Part shown: piece by piece, positions 34,055-43,324 of the stretch
Layout: each line of letters begins with the position of its first letter
Numbering within the stretch: the first letter of the stretch is position 1
NCBI RefSeq assembly: GCF_004331345.1
Contig: NZ_SJJZ01000004.1
Coordinates: 434,001-498,000, forward strand
Length of the DNA stretch: 64,000 nucleotides
Source of the DNA: Kribbella soli
GTDB lineage: Bacteria; Actinomycetota; Actinomycetes; Propionibacteriales; Kribbellaceae
Direction: 5' to 3'
Notes under the pieces: generated by a model
Told to the model about the DNA's origin: nothing
Seen by the model: the letters and a program-made list of their open reading frames with translations, nothing else
The model's database searches: none
Position numbers and translations under genes: made by a program

Positions 34055-35260
34055 ATGACTGTTCGAGAGCTTGCTCCGGCGAAGGTCGCGGCGCCGCGAG
34101 GCCGACGTACGGCGGTCCTCGTCGTCGCGGCCGTCGCGTTTCTGGGGTTCTGCTGGTGGTTCTGGCCGGCCGGGTACGTGCAGAGCGACCTGCGGGTGTA
34201 CGTCGTCGCAGCGCGGGCGTTCCTGCACGGACAGGACATCTACACGGCCCACCTGGCGTTCCCGAAAGAGCTGGCGCTCGGGTTCACCTATCCACCGTTC
34301 GCGGCACTCGTGTTCACGCCGGTGGCTGCGCTCGGCACCGGCACCGGGCGCGTGGTGATGACACTCGTGAACGCATCCTGCCTGCTGGCGATCGGCGTAC
34401 TGATGACGCGTGCGCTCCGCCCGGCCTGGTCGCGGGAACGCGTGCTGGCGTTGGGATTCGGGGTCGGCGCACTGGGGCTGACGCTGGAGCCGGTGCGGTC
34501 GACGTTCGCCCTCGGGCAGGTCAACCTGATCCTGCTCGTTCTCCTGCTCGTGGATCTGCTCGGCCGGACGCCGCGGCGGTTCCGCGGTGTGCTGATCGGG
34601 GTGGCGACCGGCATCAAGCTGACGCCCGGCATCTTCATCCTGTACCTGCTGGTGACCCGACGGTTCCGCGAGGCCGCGGTCGCGATCGGAACGACCGCCG
34701 GCACCATGCTGATCGGCGTGGTCGTGATGCCGGACGCGTCCCGTCAGTTCTGGACGCACTACATCTTCGATCCGAGCCGCCCAGGTCCGACGCACTTCAT
34801 CAGCAACCAGGCCTGGCGCGGCGTGTTCGCCCGGGTGGCCGGCGGTGTCGAGGGCATCGGACCGATCTGGCTGCTCGCGGTCGCGCTGACGGTCGCCGTC
34901 GGCTGCTACGCCGCACGGCGACTTGATCGTCTGGACGGGATTCTCGTGACCGCCCTGGTCGGACTGCTCGTGTCGCCGATCTCCTGGAGCGGGCACTGGG
35001 TGTGGGCGCTGCCGATCTGCGCGGTCCTGTGGTTCCGTCGGCGGTCGGCGCTCGCCATGGTGTGGACGGTGGTCACGGTCTTCGGATTCCCTTGGCTGGC
35101 GCCGAATCACGACGACCGCGAGTACCACCTGCACGGTTTCGGCCTGGTCCTCGGGAACGCGTACGCCGTCCTCGCCGCGATCACGATCCTGCACGCGGCG
35201 TACGTTCAGAGTGACAGCCGGTCGAGCAGTTCCTCGACACGTTCGGTCCGTCCCGCGTGA
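34055..35260 (+). CDS. GT87-like (DUF2029) polyprenol-linked mannosyltransferase
   Basis: 401 residues with about ten membrane segments. After the first helix the loop reads GYVQSDLRVYVVAARAFLHGQDIYT, with the catalytic-type Asp early in the sequence as in GT-C enzymes. FTYPPFAALVFTP and GQVNLILLVLLLVDLLGR follow, both typical of DUF2029/GT87 proteins. Such enzymes transfer mannose from polyprenyl phosphate to lipids or glycans at the outer face of the membrane. ATG 34055 is used; a GTG at 34031 is also in frame. The 3' end overlaps the convergent cyclase gene by 55 bases. Confidence 0.8.
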   Translation: MTVRELAPAKVAAPRGRRTAVLVVAAVAFLGFCWWFWPAGYVQSDLRVYVVAARAFLHGQDIYTAHLAFPKELALGFTYPPFAALVFTPVAALGTGTGRVVMTLVNASCLLAIGVLMTRALRPAWSRERVLALGFGVGALGLTLEPVRSTFALGQVNLILLVLLLVDLLGRTPRRFRGVLIGVATGIKLTPGIFILYLLVTRRFREAAVAIGTTAGTMLIGVVVMPDASRQFWTHYIFDPSRPGPTHFISNQAWRGVFARVAGGVEGIGPIWLLAVALTVAVGCYAARRLDRLDGILVTALVGLLVSPISWSGHWVWALPICAVLWFRRRSALAMVWTVVTVFGFPWLAPNHDDREYHLHGFGLVLGNAYAVLAAITILHAAYVQSDSRSSSSSTRSVRPA

Positions 35261-37728
35261 CGGTGACGTTCCCAGTCCTCGCGGGACAGGGTGTCGCCGA
35301 CGAGTTCGAGGGCTTCCGCGAGTTCCTCGTCCAGGTAGGGGTTGGGGATCTCGAGCCGTTCGCCCATCGCCTCCTCCGCGCCGAACAGGTGTGCGGCCCG
35401 GACCGGGTCGCCGCGGCGGATCAGCAGATTCATGACGGTGTTCGAGAACGCCATCGTGAGAGTCGGGCTGCCGAGCGCCACCACGGTAGGAACCAGCCCA
35501 CGGGCCAGCTCGCCGGCCTCGTCGAGACGGCCGGCGAGGGTCAGCAGGTAGGCGAAGTTCTGCCCCACGATGGCGAGTTCGTGCGCGTCCCCGTGCGACT
35601 CGGTGATCCTCAGCGACTCCCGGAGCAGCTCCTCCGCGTGCTCGAAGTTGCCGAGTTCCTCCTCGATCCCGCCCAAGTGGTTGAGCACCCGGGCCAACCG
35701 CCACTCGTCATCCAAGGACCGGAGCCGCTCGACGGCCTCGGTCAGCGTCGCCCGCGCCGCACGTGCGTCCCCTCGCTGGCCTTGCATCGAGCCGAGCACG
35801 GTCATTCCGTACGCGATGCCGGCCGGATCGCCGAGCCGCTGGGCCATCTCGACGCTGCGGGCCGCCATCTCTTCGGCGTGCTCTGCCTCCCCCTGGATGA
35901 GCAAGACGTTGCTGAATCCGCGCAGACAGGCGGCCAGCTCCGGCGAGGACGTCGTACCGGCGGCGGTGACGATCTGCTCGTGCCAGGCGCGGCTCTCGGC
36001 CAGGTAGCCGCCAACGGTCCAGACCCAGGCCAGAGCCGAACAGAGCCGGAGAGCGGTCCGTATGTCGTGGCCGGTCGCCCAGCTGAGAGCGGTACGGAAG
36101 TTGTCCAGGTCGATCTCGGCACGATCGAGCGGCAGGTCGGACGTGGTCTTCTTGGTGTCCTCGATGATCTCGGCAAGGTCGGCGTAGTAGCAGGCGTGGA
36201 TGCCGCGGACGCCGGCGTCCTCGTCCGTGGCTTGCAGCTCGTCGGCGGCGTACCGGCGGACCGTCTCCAGCAAGCGGACGCGGGTGCCGTCCGGTCCGTC
36301 GGACAGCGTGATCAGGTTCGCGTCGTGCAGCTCGGCCAGGGCGTCGAGCGGGTCGATGCCAGTGGCAACTTTCTCGACCGCGGCCAGGTCGGCGCCGCCG
36401 GCGAAGACCGCGAGGCAGCGGAAGGTACGGCGGTGCTCGGGGCCGAGCAGCTCGTACGACCAGGCGATCGTGTCCCGCAGCGTCCGCTGACGTTCCGGGG
36501 TCGCCGTACTCGTGGACGCGATGTCGAGCGCCTGATCGATCCGGGCAAGCAGCTCCTTGACGCTGAGCAGCCGCACCCGCGGCGCGCACAGCTCGATAGC
36601 GAGCGGGAGCCCGTCGAGCCGGCGGCAGATCGCGACCACGTCCGCCGTGTTCTCGTCGGTCAGCGTGAACGTCGGTCGGACGGCCTGGGCACGCTGCACG
36701 AAAAGTTCTACGGCGGCATCTGTGAGTGGCAGCACCGGGTGCAGGTGCTCGCCGGTGAGGCCGAGGGCTCGCCTGGACGTGGCGACGAGCTTCACGTGCG
36801 GCGCGCCTTCGATGATCTCGGCGACGACCTTGCCGGCGTCCGGGAGTTGCTCGAGGTTGTCGAGGACGAGCAGCAGGGTTCGCTGCGCCAGGTAGGCGAC
36901 GATCCGCCCGCGCTCCCGCGGCGGGATGTCGAGGACCTCGGCGATCGTCGTCCACAGCACGCGCGCGGACGTGACCGCCGCGAGCGGAACGAAGTACACC
37001 CCGCCGGGGAACCTCGTGGTCAGCTCCGCGGCGACGCCGATCGCCAGGCGGGTCTTGCCCGACCCGCCCGGTCCGGTCAGCGTGACGAGCCGTACGTCGG
37101 GCCTGTCGAGCAGACCGGTGACGCGGTCGAGATCCTGTTCGCGACCCAGTAACGGTGTCGCGGATGCCGGCAGGCTCGTCGACGTACCGAGAGTGCGTGG
37201 TGGCGGGAACTCGGCCTTCAGCCCGTCGACGGTGACTTGGAGCAGGTGCTCGGGTTCCGGGATGTCCTTGAGGTGGTGTGTGCCGAGATCGCGCAGCGTG
37301 ACCCCGTCAGGCAGTTGCGTCAGCTCACCAGTGACGGCCGACACCACGATCTGGCCGCCCTGCGCAGCGGCCCCGATCCGTGCCGCGAGATGGACGTCCA
37401 GGCCCCAGTAGTCGCCGTCGTACACACCCGGCGTACCGGTGTGGATCCCCATCCGCACTCGCAGCCGCTCGTCGTCCGGCCATCGATGATCTTCCAGTCG
37501 CCGCTGCCCGTCGACGGCCGCCCGGACCGCCTCGCCGGCCGTCCCGAACACGACGAAGAAGCTGTCGCCCTCGGTCCCCATCTCGGTCCCGCCGTACGCC
37601 GTCCAGACCGCTCGCAGGATCCGCCGATGATCTTCCAGCGCCTCCAGGTACCGGTCCCCCAACCGGCGCAGCAGCAGCGTCGACCCTTCGATGTCTGAGA
37701 ACAGCATCGCCACCATTCCCCCACCCAT
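35206..37728 (-). CDS. Adenylate/guanylate cyclase-domain ATPase regulator with TPR repeats
   Basis: 840 residues. A class III cyclase domain (about 4-135) has the metal-site LFSDIEGST and EGDSFFVVF. The transition-state Asn position reads GLDVHLAAR, with His in place of Asn. Next is an NB-ARC-like ATPase (Walker A GPGGSGKT 219-226, then LLLVLDNLEQL), then helical and TPR repeats to the end (tetratricopeptide pattern from about 580). There is no DNA-binding domain, so it probably senses and signals through protein contacts. The open frame upstream of ATG 37728 has no homology. It follows the operon C LacI gene by 38 bases. Confidence 0.85.
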   Translation of the reverse strand: MGGGMVAMLFSDIEGSTLLLRRLGDRYLEALEDHRRILRAVWTAYGGTEMGTEGDSFFVVFGTAGEAVRAAVDGQRRLEDHRWPDDERLRVRMGIHTGTPGVYDGDYWGLDVHLAARIGAAAQGGQIVVSAVTGELTQLPDGVTLRDLGTHHLKDIPEPEHLLQVTVDGLKAEFPPPRTLGTSTSLPASATPLLGREQDLDRVTGLLDRPDVRLVTLTGPGGSGKTRLAIGVAAELTTRFPGGVYFVPLAAVTSARVLWTTIAEVLDIPPRERGRIVAYLAQRTLLLVLDNLEQLPDAGKVVAEIIEGAPHVKLVATSRRALGLTGEHLHPVLPLTDAAVELFVQRAQAVRPTFTLTDENTADVVAICRRLDGLPLAIELCAPRVRLLSVKELLARIDQALDIASTSTATPERQRTLRDTIAWSYELLGPEHRRTFRCLAVFAGGADLAAVEKVATGIDPLDALAELHDANLITLSDGPDGTRVRLLETVRRYAADELQATDEDAGVRGIHACYYADLAEIIEDTKKTTSDLPLDRAEIDLDNFRTALSWATGHDIRTALRLCSALAWVWTVGGYLAESRAWHEQIVTAAGTTSSPELAACLRGFSNVLLIQGEAEHAEEMAARSVEMAQRLGDPAGIAYGMTVLGSMQGQRGDARAARATLTEAVERLRSLDDEWRLARVLNHLGGIEEELGNFEHAEELLRESLRITESHGDAHELAIVGQNFAYLLTLAGRLDEAGELARGLVPTVVALGSPTLTMAFSNTVMNLLIRRGDPVRAAHLFGAEEAMGERLEIPNPYLDEELAEALELVGDTLSREDWERHRHAGRTERVEELLDRLSL

Positions 37729-37766
37729 GCCGCCAGTCTCGACCGGCGGCCCGGCTAGCGCCAGTA

Positions 37767-38765
37767 CTAGCTGATGCCGGTGGTGCTCTCGCGGACGACG
37801 AGGCTGAAGGGGGCTTGCAGGCGCTGGGGTTCGCCGCCGGGGCGCTGGTCGCGGAGGGCCTGCAGCGCGAGGCGGGCGATCGCGACCCGGTCCGGCGCGA
37901 CCGTGGTGAGCGTCGGGAGGGTGGCGAGGTCGTACGGGATGTCGTCGAAGCCGACCACGGCCACGTCCTGCGGCACTCGCAGACCGCGCAGGACCAGCGC
38001 CCGGATCGCGCCCATCGCCAGCCAGTCGGTGGCGGCGAAGACTGCGTCCGGCGCCGGGTTTCCCGAGTCCAGCCACTCGCCGAGGGTCCGCTCGGCGTCC
38101 TGGCCGCGCAGGCCGCCGGTCGCGAGCACAATGTCCTCGTCTGTTTGTAGCCCGGCCGCGGTGAGTGCGTCGCGGTACCCGTTGATCCGCTCGTCGTCCA
38201 TCCGCGGCCCGGGGGCCAGCGCCATCACGTGGCGCCGGCCGAGCTCGAGCAGATGCTGGGTCGCCACCTTGCCGGCCTCGCGGTTGTCGATCCCGACGTG
38301 GTCGGCGTGGTGCTCCGTGCCGGCCTTCTCGCCCAGCAGGACGAGCGGCAGCGCGGGGTCGCGGTTCTGTACATCCTCCGCGGTGAGCCCGAGCGGGCTC
38401 ATCACGATGCCGTCGAGGCGTGCCGGGTGCCGTTCGGTGAGCAACGCGAGCTCAGCCTCGCGGCGACCGCCGGTCTGGTGGAACTGCACGATCCAGCCGA
38501 ACGCCTCGGCCTCGTCGAGCATCCGGGCGGCGAGCGAGGCGAAGTACGGCCGGTCGAGCTGCGGTACGGCGAGCGCGATCACCCCGCTGCGGCCCTGGGC
38601 CAGGTTGCGGGCCGCGATGTTCGGCCGGTATCCGAGCTTGTCGATCGCGGCCAGCACCCGCTGCCGGGTCTCCTCGCGGACGTGCTCGGCGCCGTTGACG
38701 ACGTTCGACACCGTCTTCATCGACACCCCGGCCGCCTCGGCGACATCGGTCAGGCGCGGCCTCAT
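37767..38765 (-). CDS. LacI family transcriptional regulator (operon C)
   Basis: 332 residues. The helix-turn-helix RLTDVAEAAGVSMKTVSNVV is at 4-23, followed by the hinge AARNLAQGRSGVIALAVP and a ligand-binding core ending SLVVRESTTGIS. It lies 13 bases after the second permease gene, so it is the last gene of operon C. The twin palindromes before the sulfatase gene (43232-43259), with the AGCGCT centre typical of LacI sites, are the probable target. Ligand presumably the imported or desulfated sugar. Confidence 0.9.
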   Translation of the reverse strand: MRPRLTDVAEAAGVSMKTVSNVVNGAEHVREETRQRVLAAIDKLGYRPNIAARNLAQGRSGVIALAVPQLDRPYFASLAARMLDEAEAFGWIVQFHQTGGRREAELALLTERHPARLDGIVMSPLGLTAEDVQNRDPALPLVLLGEKAGTEHHADHVGIDNREAGKVATQHLLELGRRHVMALAPGPRMDDERINGYRDALTAAGLQTDEDIVLATGGLRGQDAERTLGEWLDSGNPAPDAVFAATDWLAMGAIRALVLRGLRVPQDVAVVGFDDIPYDLATLPTLTTVAPDRVAIARLALQALRDQRPGGEPQRLQAPFSLVVRESTTGIS

Positions 38766-38778
38766 GAGATGGATACTG

Positions 38779-39597
38779 TCATTTGAGGCCGGTGTGGGCC
38801 ATTCCGGCGAGGATGCGGCGCTGGAAGATCACGAACACCACGACGACCGGGACCAGGGTGACCACACTCATCGCGAACAGCGCGCCCCACTCCGAGCTGC
38901 CGGTGGCGTCCAGGAAGCCACGCAGCGCGACCGGCACCGTCAGCCGGGTCCTCGTGGACAGGTAGATCAGCTGGCTGAAGAAGTTGTTCCAGGTCCAGAT
39001 GAACGAGAAGATCGCCGTCGTCACCAGCGCCGGCGACAGCAGCGGCAGGATGATCCGCCGGTAGATGCCCCAGACCCCGCAGCCGTCGATCCGGGCCGCA
39101 TCGTCCAGCTCGACCGGGATCGACCGGATGAACTGCACCATCAGGAACACGAAGAACGCGTCGGTGGCCAGGAAACTCGGCACGATCATCGGCCAGAACG
39201 TGTCGATCCAGTTCAGCTTCCGGAAAATCGAGTACTGCGCGATCAGGGTCACGTGACCAGGCAGCATGATCGTCGCCAGCATCACCGCGAACAACGTTTT
39301 CCGGCCCACGAACGTGAGCCGTGCGAACGCGTACGCGGTCAGCGAGCAGGTCAGTACGTTGCCGATCACCACCGCGGCGCAGATGATCAGCGAGTTCATG
39401 ATGTAGATGCCGAAGCTGGTCCCGGTCGACGACCAGCCGAGCGCGTAGTTGCCGAGCGTCGGGTGCTCCGGGATCAGTCCGGGGCTCGAGAAGATCTCGG
39501 TGTTCGGCCGCAGCGACGCGGTGATCATCCACAGCAGCGGGTAGAGCATCACCAGTGCTCCCACGCTCAGGCCGGCATGGGCCAGTACGCGTCTCAT
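38779..39597 (-). CDS. Sugar ABC transporter permease, MalG-like (operon C)
   Basis: 272 residues, six membrane segments. The helix LMLYPLLWMITASLRP-type start, EAA loop VELDDAARIDGCGVWGIYRR and C-terminus RRILAGMAHTGLK mark a CUT1 MalG-like subunit. ATG 39597 overlaps the upstream permease gene by four bases. Second channel subunit of the operon C importer. Confidence 0.9.
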   Translation of the reverse strand: MRRVLAHAGLSVGALVMLYPLLWMITASLRPNTEIFSSPGLIPEHPTLGNYALGWSSTGTSFGIYIMNSLIICAAVVIGNVLTCSLTAYAFARLTFVGRKTLFAVMLATIMLPGHVTLIAQYSIFRKLNWIDTFWPMIVPSFLATDAFFVFLMVQFIRSIPVELDDAARIDGCGVWGIYRRIILPLLSPALVTTAIFSFIWTWNNFFSQLIYLSTRTRLTVPVALRGFLDATGSSEWGALFAMSVVTLVPVVVVFVIFQRRILAGMAHTGLK

Positions 39598-40490
39598 CGA
39601 CGTACCCCTTCGTCTCCGTAGAACACCCAGGTGCGGCCGAGGACGAAGTTCAGTCCGGTGAAGACCGCGATGATCAGGAGCAGCACCCAGGCCATCGCGG
39701 CGGCGTACCCCATCCGGAAGTTTCCGAACGCCTGCTGGTACAGGTACAGCGTGTAGAACAGCGTCGAGTCCGACGGACCGCCCTTGCCGCCGCTGATCAC
39801 GAACGCCGGCGTGAAGGCCTGGAACGCGCCGATGATCTGCAGCACCAGGTTGAAGAACACCACCGGCGAGAGCAGCGGCAGCGTCACCCGCCAGAATCGT
39901 TGCCATCGGCCCGCACCGTCCACCTCGGCGGCTTCGAGCACCTCGTCCGGGATCTGCCGCAGGCCGGCCAGGAAGATCACCATCGGGGCGCCGAACTGCC
40001 AGACCCGCAGCAGGATCAGGGTCCACAGCGCCGTACCCGGCTCCGAGATCCAGCCGCGGCCGTGGATGCCGAAGATGCCGAGGACGTCGTTGAGCAGGCC
40101 GTCGCTACCGAAGATCTGCTGCCACAGCAGGGCGATGGCGACACTTCCACCGAGCAGGCTCGGGATGTAGTACAGCGCCCGGTAGACGGCGAGACCTTTG
40201 AGCCCACGATTCAGCAGTACGGCGACGGCGAGCGCGAACGCCATCTCGAGCGGTACCGAGACGCCGACGTAGATGAACGTGACGCGCAGCGAGTGCAGGT
40301 ACCGCGAGTCCTGGAAGAGGGCCGTGTAGTTGTGCAGCCCGGTCCACTCGGGGGTGTTGAGCAATGCGTAGTCGGTGAACGAGTAGTAGAGCGACAGCAG
40401 CATCGGGCCGATCGTCAGCCCGAGGACGCCGATCAGCCAGGGCAGCAGGAACAGGTACGCCGGAACGCTCTGCCTTAATCGGGAAATCAC
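39594..40490 (-). CDS. Sugar ABC transporter permease, MalF-like (operon C)
   Basis: 298 residues with six membrane segments. Features: PAYLFLLPWLIGVLGLTIGP first helix, YYSFTDYALLNTPEWTGLHN loop, and EAA loop EVLEAAEVDGAGRWQRFWR near residue 195. It overlaps both neighbouring genes by four bases. First channel subunit of the operon C CUT1 importer. Confidence 0.9.
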   Translation of the reverse strand: MISRLRQSVPAYLFLLPWLIGVLGLTIGPMLLSLYYSFTDYALLNTPEWTGLHNYTALFQDSRYLHSLRVTFIYVGVSVPLEMAFALAVAVLLNRGLKGLAVYRALYYIPSLLGGSVAIALLWQQIFGSDGLLNDVLGIFGIHGRGWISEPGTALWTLILLRVWQFGAPMVIFLAGLRQIPDEVLEAAEVDGAGRWQRFWRVTLPLLSPVVFFNLVLQIIGAFQAFTPAFVISGGKGGPSDSTLFYTLYLYQQAFGNFRMGYAAAMAWVLLLIIAVFTGLNFVLGRTWVFYGDEGVRR

Positions 40491-41746
40491 TGACCGAGAG
40501 TCTTTCCGGCCAGGTCCACGAACTCCTGGGAGCCTGCCGCCGGTGTGGTCTTACCGAAGCCGATGTTCTCCGCGATCCGGTCGAACCCGGTCAGCAGCTC
40601 GCCGTACCCCTTCGGCCACGGCTTCGGCGACGGACCGACCTTGCCGGCCAGGTCCTCGACGTACTTGATCGCCCGCGCACCGGCCGAACCCGCGTCCGCG
40701 GAAACCAGGTCACGCGCTTGCTTCGACGGCGGTACGCCGAGCAGGATGCCGATCGCCTTGATCGCCTTCTCGTCGTTGAGCAGGAACCCGATCAGTTTCG
40801 CCGCGTCCTCGGGGTGCTTGCTCGCAGCCGAGATGCACCACAGGTCGAGGCCCTTGACGAACTGGCCGGTGAGATCGCCGGCCTTGTCCTGCGGGACCGG
40901 CAGCACCGTCAGCGGGCTCTTCACCAGCGGCTGGTAGAAGGTGACCTGCTGGACCCAGCCGAACTGCAGCGGAGACTTGCCGGTGGCAATCAACGACTTC
41001 TCGATCGCGGTCGTCTCACCACTCAGGTTCTGGGGCGGCGCGGCCTTCGCGTTCCGCAGGTCTGCCCAGTACTGGAACCATTCCTGGACGGTTTCCTTGG
41101 TCGTGAGCAGTTTTCCGCCGTCGTCGGAAAACATTTCCGTACCGTGCTGACGCGCGTACACCTCGAACAGCTGGAAGTTTCCGGCCTGGTCGCTCGACCC
41201 GAACGAACCCTGCACCGAACCCGAGTAGTCGCGGGCGAACTCGGCGAACTTGTCCCAGGTCCAGCCCTGCGCCGGCACCGTCCCGCCGGCCTTCTTGATC
41301 GCGCCCTCGTCGACGTACATCGAGTAGCTGATCGAGCTCTGCCCGATCCCGTAGTTCTTGCCGTCGGCAACACCGCTGGCGGCGACGTCCTTGTCGAGAC
41401 CCGACGTGTCGATCCCCAGCGAACCAAGATCCTTCAAGGCACTCCGGCCGGCGTAGTCGCTGAAGTAGCTCATCGACATCCGCAGGACGTCGGGTGCGTT
41501 GTTGCCGGAGGTCTGCGTGGCGAGCTTGTCCCAGTAGTCGTCAAAGGGAGCGCTCTCCGCGGTGTACTCCGCGCCGCCGCTCGACTTCCAGGCGTCGAGG
41601 GCCTTGTTGAGCGCCTTGGTCACCGGGTCCGGGCCGTACCAGGAGACGCGCATCGGACCGGACTTGCCGGAGCAGCCAGGAATCGTGATCGCCGCGGCGG
41701 TAGCGGCGCCGAGGCCCAGCAGGGTCCGGCGGCTGAAAGTGCTCAT
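40487..41746 (-). CDS. Sugar-binding lipoprotein of operon C
   Basis: 419 residues. The N-terminus MSTFSRRTLLGLG carries a twin-arginine pattern and ends in a lipobox-like IPGC, so it may be Tat-exported and lipid-anchored. The body is a family 1 sugar-binding protein with MRVSWYGPDPVTKALNKAL at the start and LQFGWVQQVTFYQPL late. Four-base overlaps tie it to the sulfatase gene upstream and the permease gene downstream. The ligand is presumably a sulfated oligosaccharide, from context. Confidence 0.87.
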   Translation of the reverse strand: MSTFSRRTLLGLGAATAAAITIPGCSGKSGPMRVSWYGPDPVTKALNKALDAWKSSGGAEYTAESAPFDDYWDKLATQTSGNNAPDVLRMSMSYFSDYAGRSALKDLGSLGIDTSGLDKDVAASGVADGKNYGIGQSSISYSMYVDEGAIKKAGGTVPAQGWTWDKFAEFARDYSGSVQGSFGSSDQAGNFQLFEVYARQHGTEMFSDDGGKLLTTKETVQEWFQYWADLRNAKAAPPQNLSGETTAIEKSLIATGKSPLQFGWVQQVTFYQPLVKSPLTVLPVPQDKAGDLTGQFVKGLDLWCISAASKHPEDAAKLIGFLLNDEKAIKAIGILLGVPPSKQARDLVSADAGSAGARAIKYVEDLAGKVGPSPKPWPKGYGELLTGFDRIAENIGFGKTTPAAGSQEFVDLAGKTLGQ

Positions 41747-43209
41747 GCTTGTTCTCCTTGGGGTGCCCAGCGCCAGTTGTGGGGCAGGCGGAGCGGGGTG
41801 TAGTTGCCGTTCGGGAGGTCGTCGGTCAGCCGTGCCTGCCAGCGGGCGAGCTGGTGCAGGAGGCGGGCCCGGACGGCCACATGCGCGTCGTCATCGAAGA
41901 GGTTGTTCAGCTCGGCCGGGTCCTGTGCCAGGTCGTACAACTCACCGGGCAGGTCGGCATGGACGATCAGCTTCCAGCGGCCGCTCCGGAGCATCCGCGC
42001 GGCGCCGGACTGGGTGACGGTGTTCAGCTCGTCGAAGGTCGGGCCGTCGTACCCGAAGTGCAGCGGCGGCCGGGCAGTCACGTCGTACGCGCGACCGCCG
42101 TACCCGTGCTCGGCGATGATGCTGCCGAACTCCTCCTCGGGCGCTTCCTCACCATGGGTGAGCGGCAGGAGGCTGCGGCCCTGGACGCCGTCGGGGATCG
42201 GTTGGCCGACGGCCTCGCAGATGGTGGGCAGGACGTCGACGATCGAGACCGGTTCGTCGCGCTGCTGGGGGTGTACGCCGTCGCCGGCGATGATCAGCGG
42301 GATCCGCATCAGGAACTCGGACAGGCCGGCGCCCTTGCGCTGCAGGCCGTACTCACCGACGTAGTCGCCGTGGTCGGCGAGCACGATCGTGAGCCGCGGC
42401 CGGGTGCGTTGGGCGAGACCCTCGTGCAGGCGGGCGATCTGGTCGTCGAGGAGATTGAGCATGCCGAGGTAGTTGGCGGCGTACCGGCGCCACTTGTCGT
42501 CGTACCCGGGTCGCTTCTCCTCCTGGAGCTTGCGCAGCCAGGCGTAGCTACCGCCCTTGACTTCTGTTGCCTCGGGCCCCGTTGTGCGGTCGGGGACGTC
42601 TTCGGGGCTGACCAGGTCGAAGTAGGGCTGCGGGACTTGGTAGGGGTTGTGGGGTTCGGGGTACGAGACCCAGAACAGGGCGGGCTGGTCGGGGTCGGCT
42701 TCGGTGACCGCTTGCAGTGCGTCGGTGGTGATCCGGTACGGCAGTTGGTTCTTCACGTCGTACGGCGTCGGCTCGTCGGAGACGCCGTGGTCGAGGTGCT
42801 CGAGCCAGTTGTCGAAAGCGTTTTCGTCCGCGTTCCGTTCGGGTCCTTGGGTGTGGAAGTACGGACCGGCGTACGTGTCGAAGTCCCGCGCGTCGCGGTG
42901 CATGTGCGGCTTTCCCGCGAAGTGCAGTTGGTAGTCGGCAGCCCGCAGTACGTCGACCAGGTCCTGGGCGAACCGTGCGTGCTGGGCGTTGCTGTTCTGC
43001 CGGACCTGGTGGGCGCTCGGAAACCGGCCGGTGAGCAGACTCGTGCGCGCCGGAACGCAGGCCGGTGCGGCCGTGTACGCGTTCCGGAAATCCGTTCCGC
43101 GGCCTGCCAGGCCGTCGACGAACGGCATGGTGTCCACCGGATACCCGCTCCGCCGCGTCAGCCCCACCCGCTGCTGATCGGTCATCACGATGACGATGTC
43201 GGGACGCAT
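41743..43209 (-). CDS. Sulfatase, cysteine type (operon C)
   Basis: 488 residues. N-terminal metal site MTDQQRVGLT. Formylglycine motif CVPAR at 51-55. Later LADHGDYVGEYGLQRKG supplies further ligands and a Lys. No signal peptide, so it is cytoplasmic. It is the first gene of operon C and is coupled to the binding-protein gene by an ATGA overlap, so desulfation is tightly linked to uptake. It is only distantly similar to the operon B sulfatase, suggesting a different sulfated sugar. It needs a formylglycine-generating enzyme from elsewhere. Confidence 0.88.
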   Translation of the reverse strand: MRPDIVIVMTDQQRVGLTRRSGYPVDTMPFVDGLAGRGTDFRNAYTAAPACVPARTSLLTGRFPSAHQVRQNSNAQHARFAQDLVDVLRAADYQLHFAGKPHMHRDARDFDTYAGPYFHTQGPERNADENAFDNWLEHLDHGVSDEPTPYDVKNQLPYRITTDALQAVTEADPDQPALFWVSYPEPHNPYQVPQPYFDLVSPEDVPDRTTGPEATEVKGGSYAWLRKLQEEKRPGYDDKWRRYAANYLGMLNLLDDQIARLHEGLAQRTRPRLTIVLADHGDYVGEYGLQRKGAGLSEFLMRIPLIIAGDGVHPQQRDEPVSIVDVLPTICEAVGQPIPDGVQGRSLLPLTHGEEAPEEEFGSIIAEHGYGGRAYDVTARPPLHFGYDGPTFDELNTVTQSGAARMLRSGRWKLIVHADLPGELYDLAQDPAELNNLFDDDAHVAVRARLLHQLARWQARLTDDLPNGNYTPLRLPHNWRWAPQGEQA

Positions 43210-43230
43210 CTACCTGCTCTCTGCTCGCGA

Positions 43231-43259
43231 TTTACAGCGCTGTAATGCAGCGCTGTAAA
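43231..43259 (-). promoter_or_regulatory. Operon C promoter with two LacI-type operators
   Basis: TTACAGCGCTGTAA (43232-43245) is a perfect 14-bp palindrome. A second copy of the core, GCAGCGCTGTAAA (43247-43259), lies 13 bp away centre to centre. On the minus strand, TTTACA (43259-43254), 17 bases, TGTAAA (43236-43231) forms the promoter, so both operators overlap the -35 and -10. Confidence 0.7.
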
Positions 43260-43324
43260 CCTTGCCGCAGGCATCCGCCCGGCGTCAAGGGTTGAGCTGT
43301 GCACCGGATAGCATCTGCGTCGTG

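Noticed and set aside
37729..38076. Upstream extension of the cyclase gene
   Set aside because: The extension overlaps the LacI gene out of frame and has the composition of an antisense or shifted frame.
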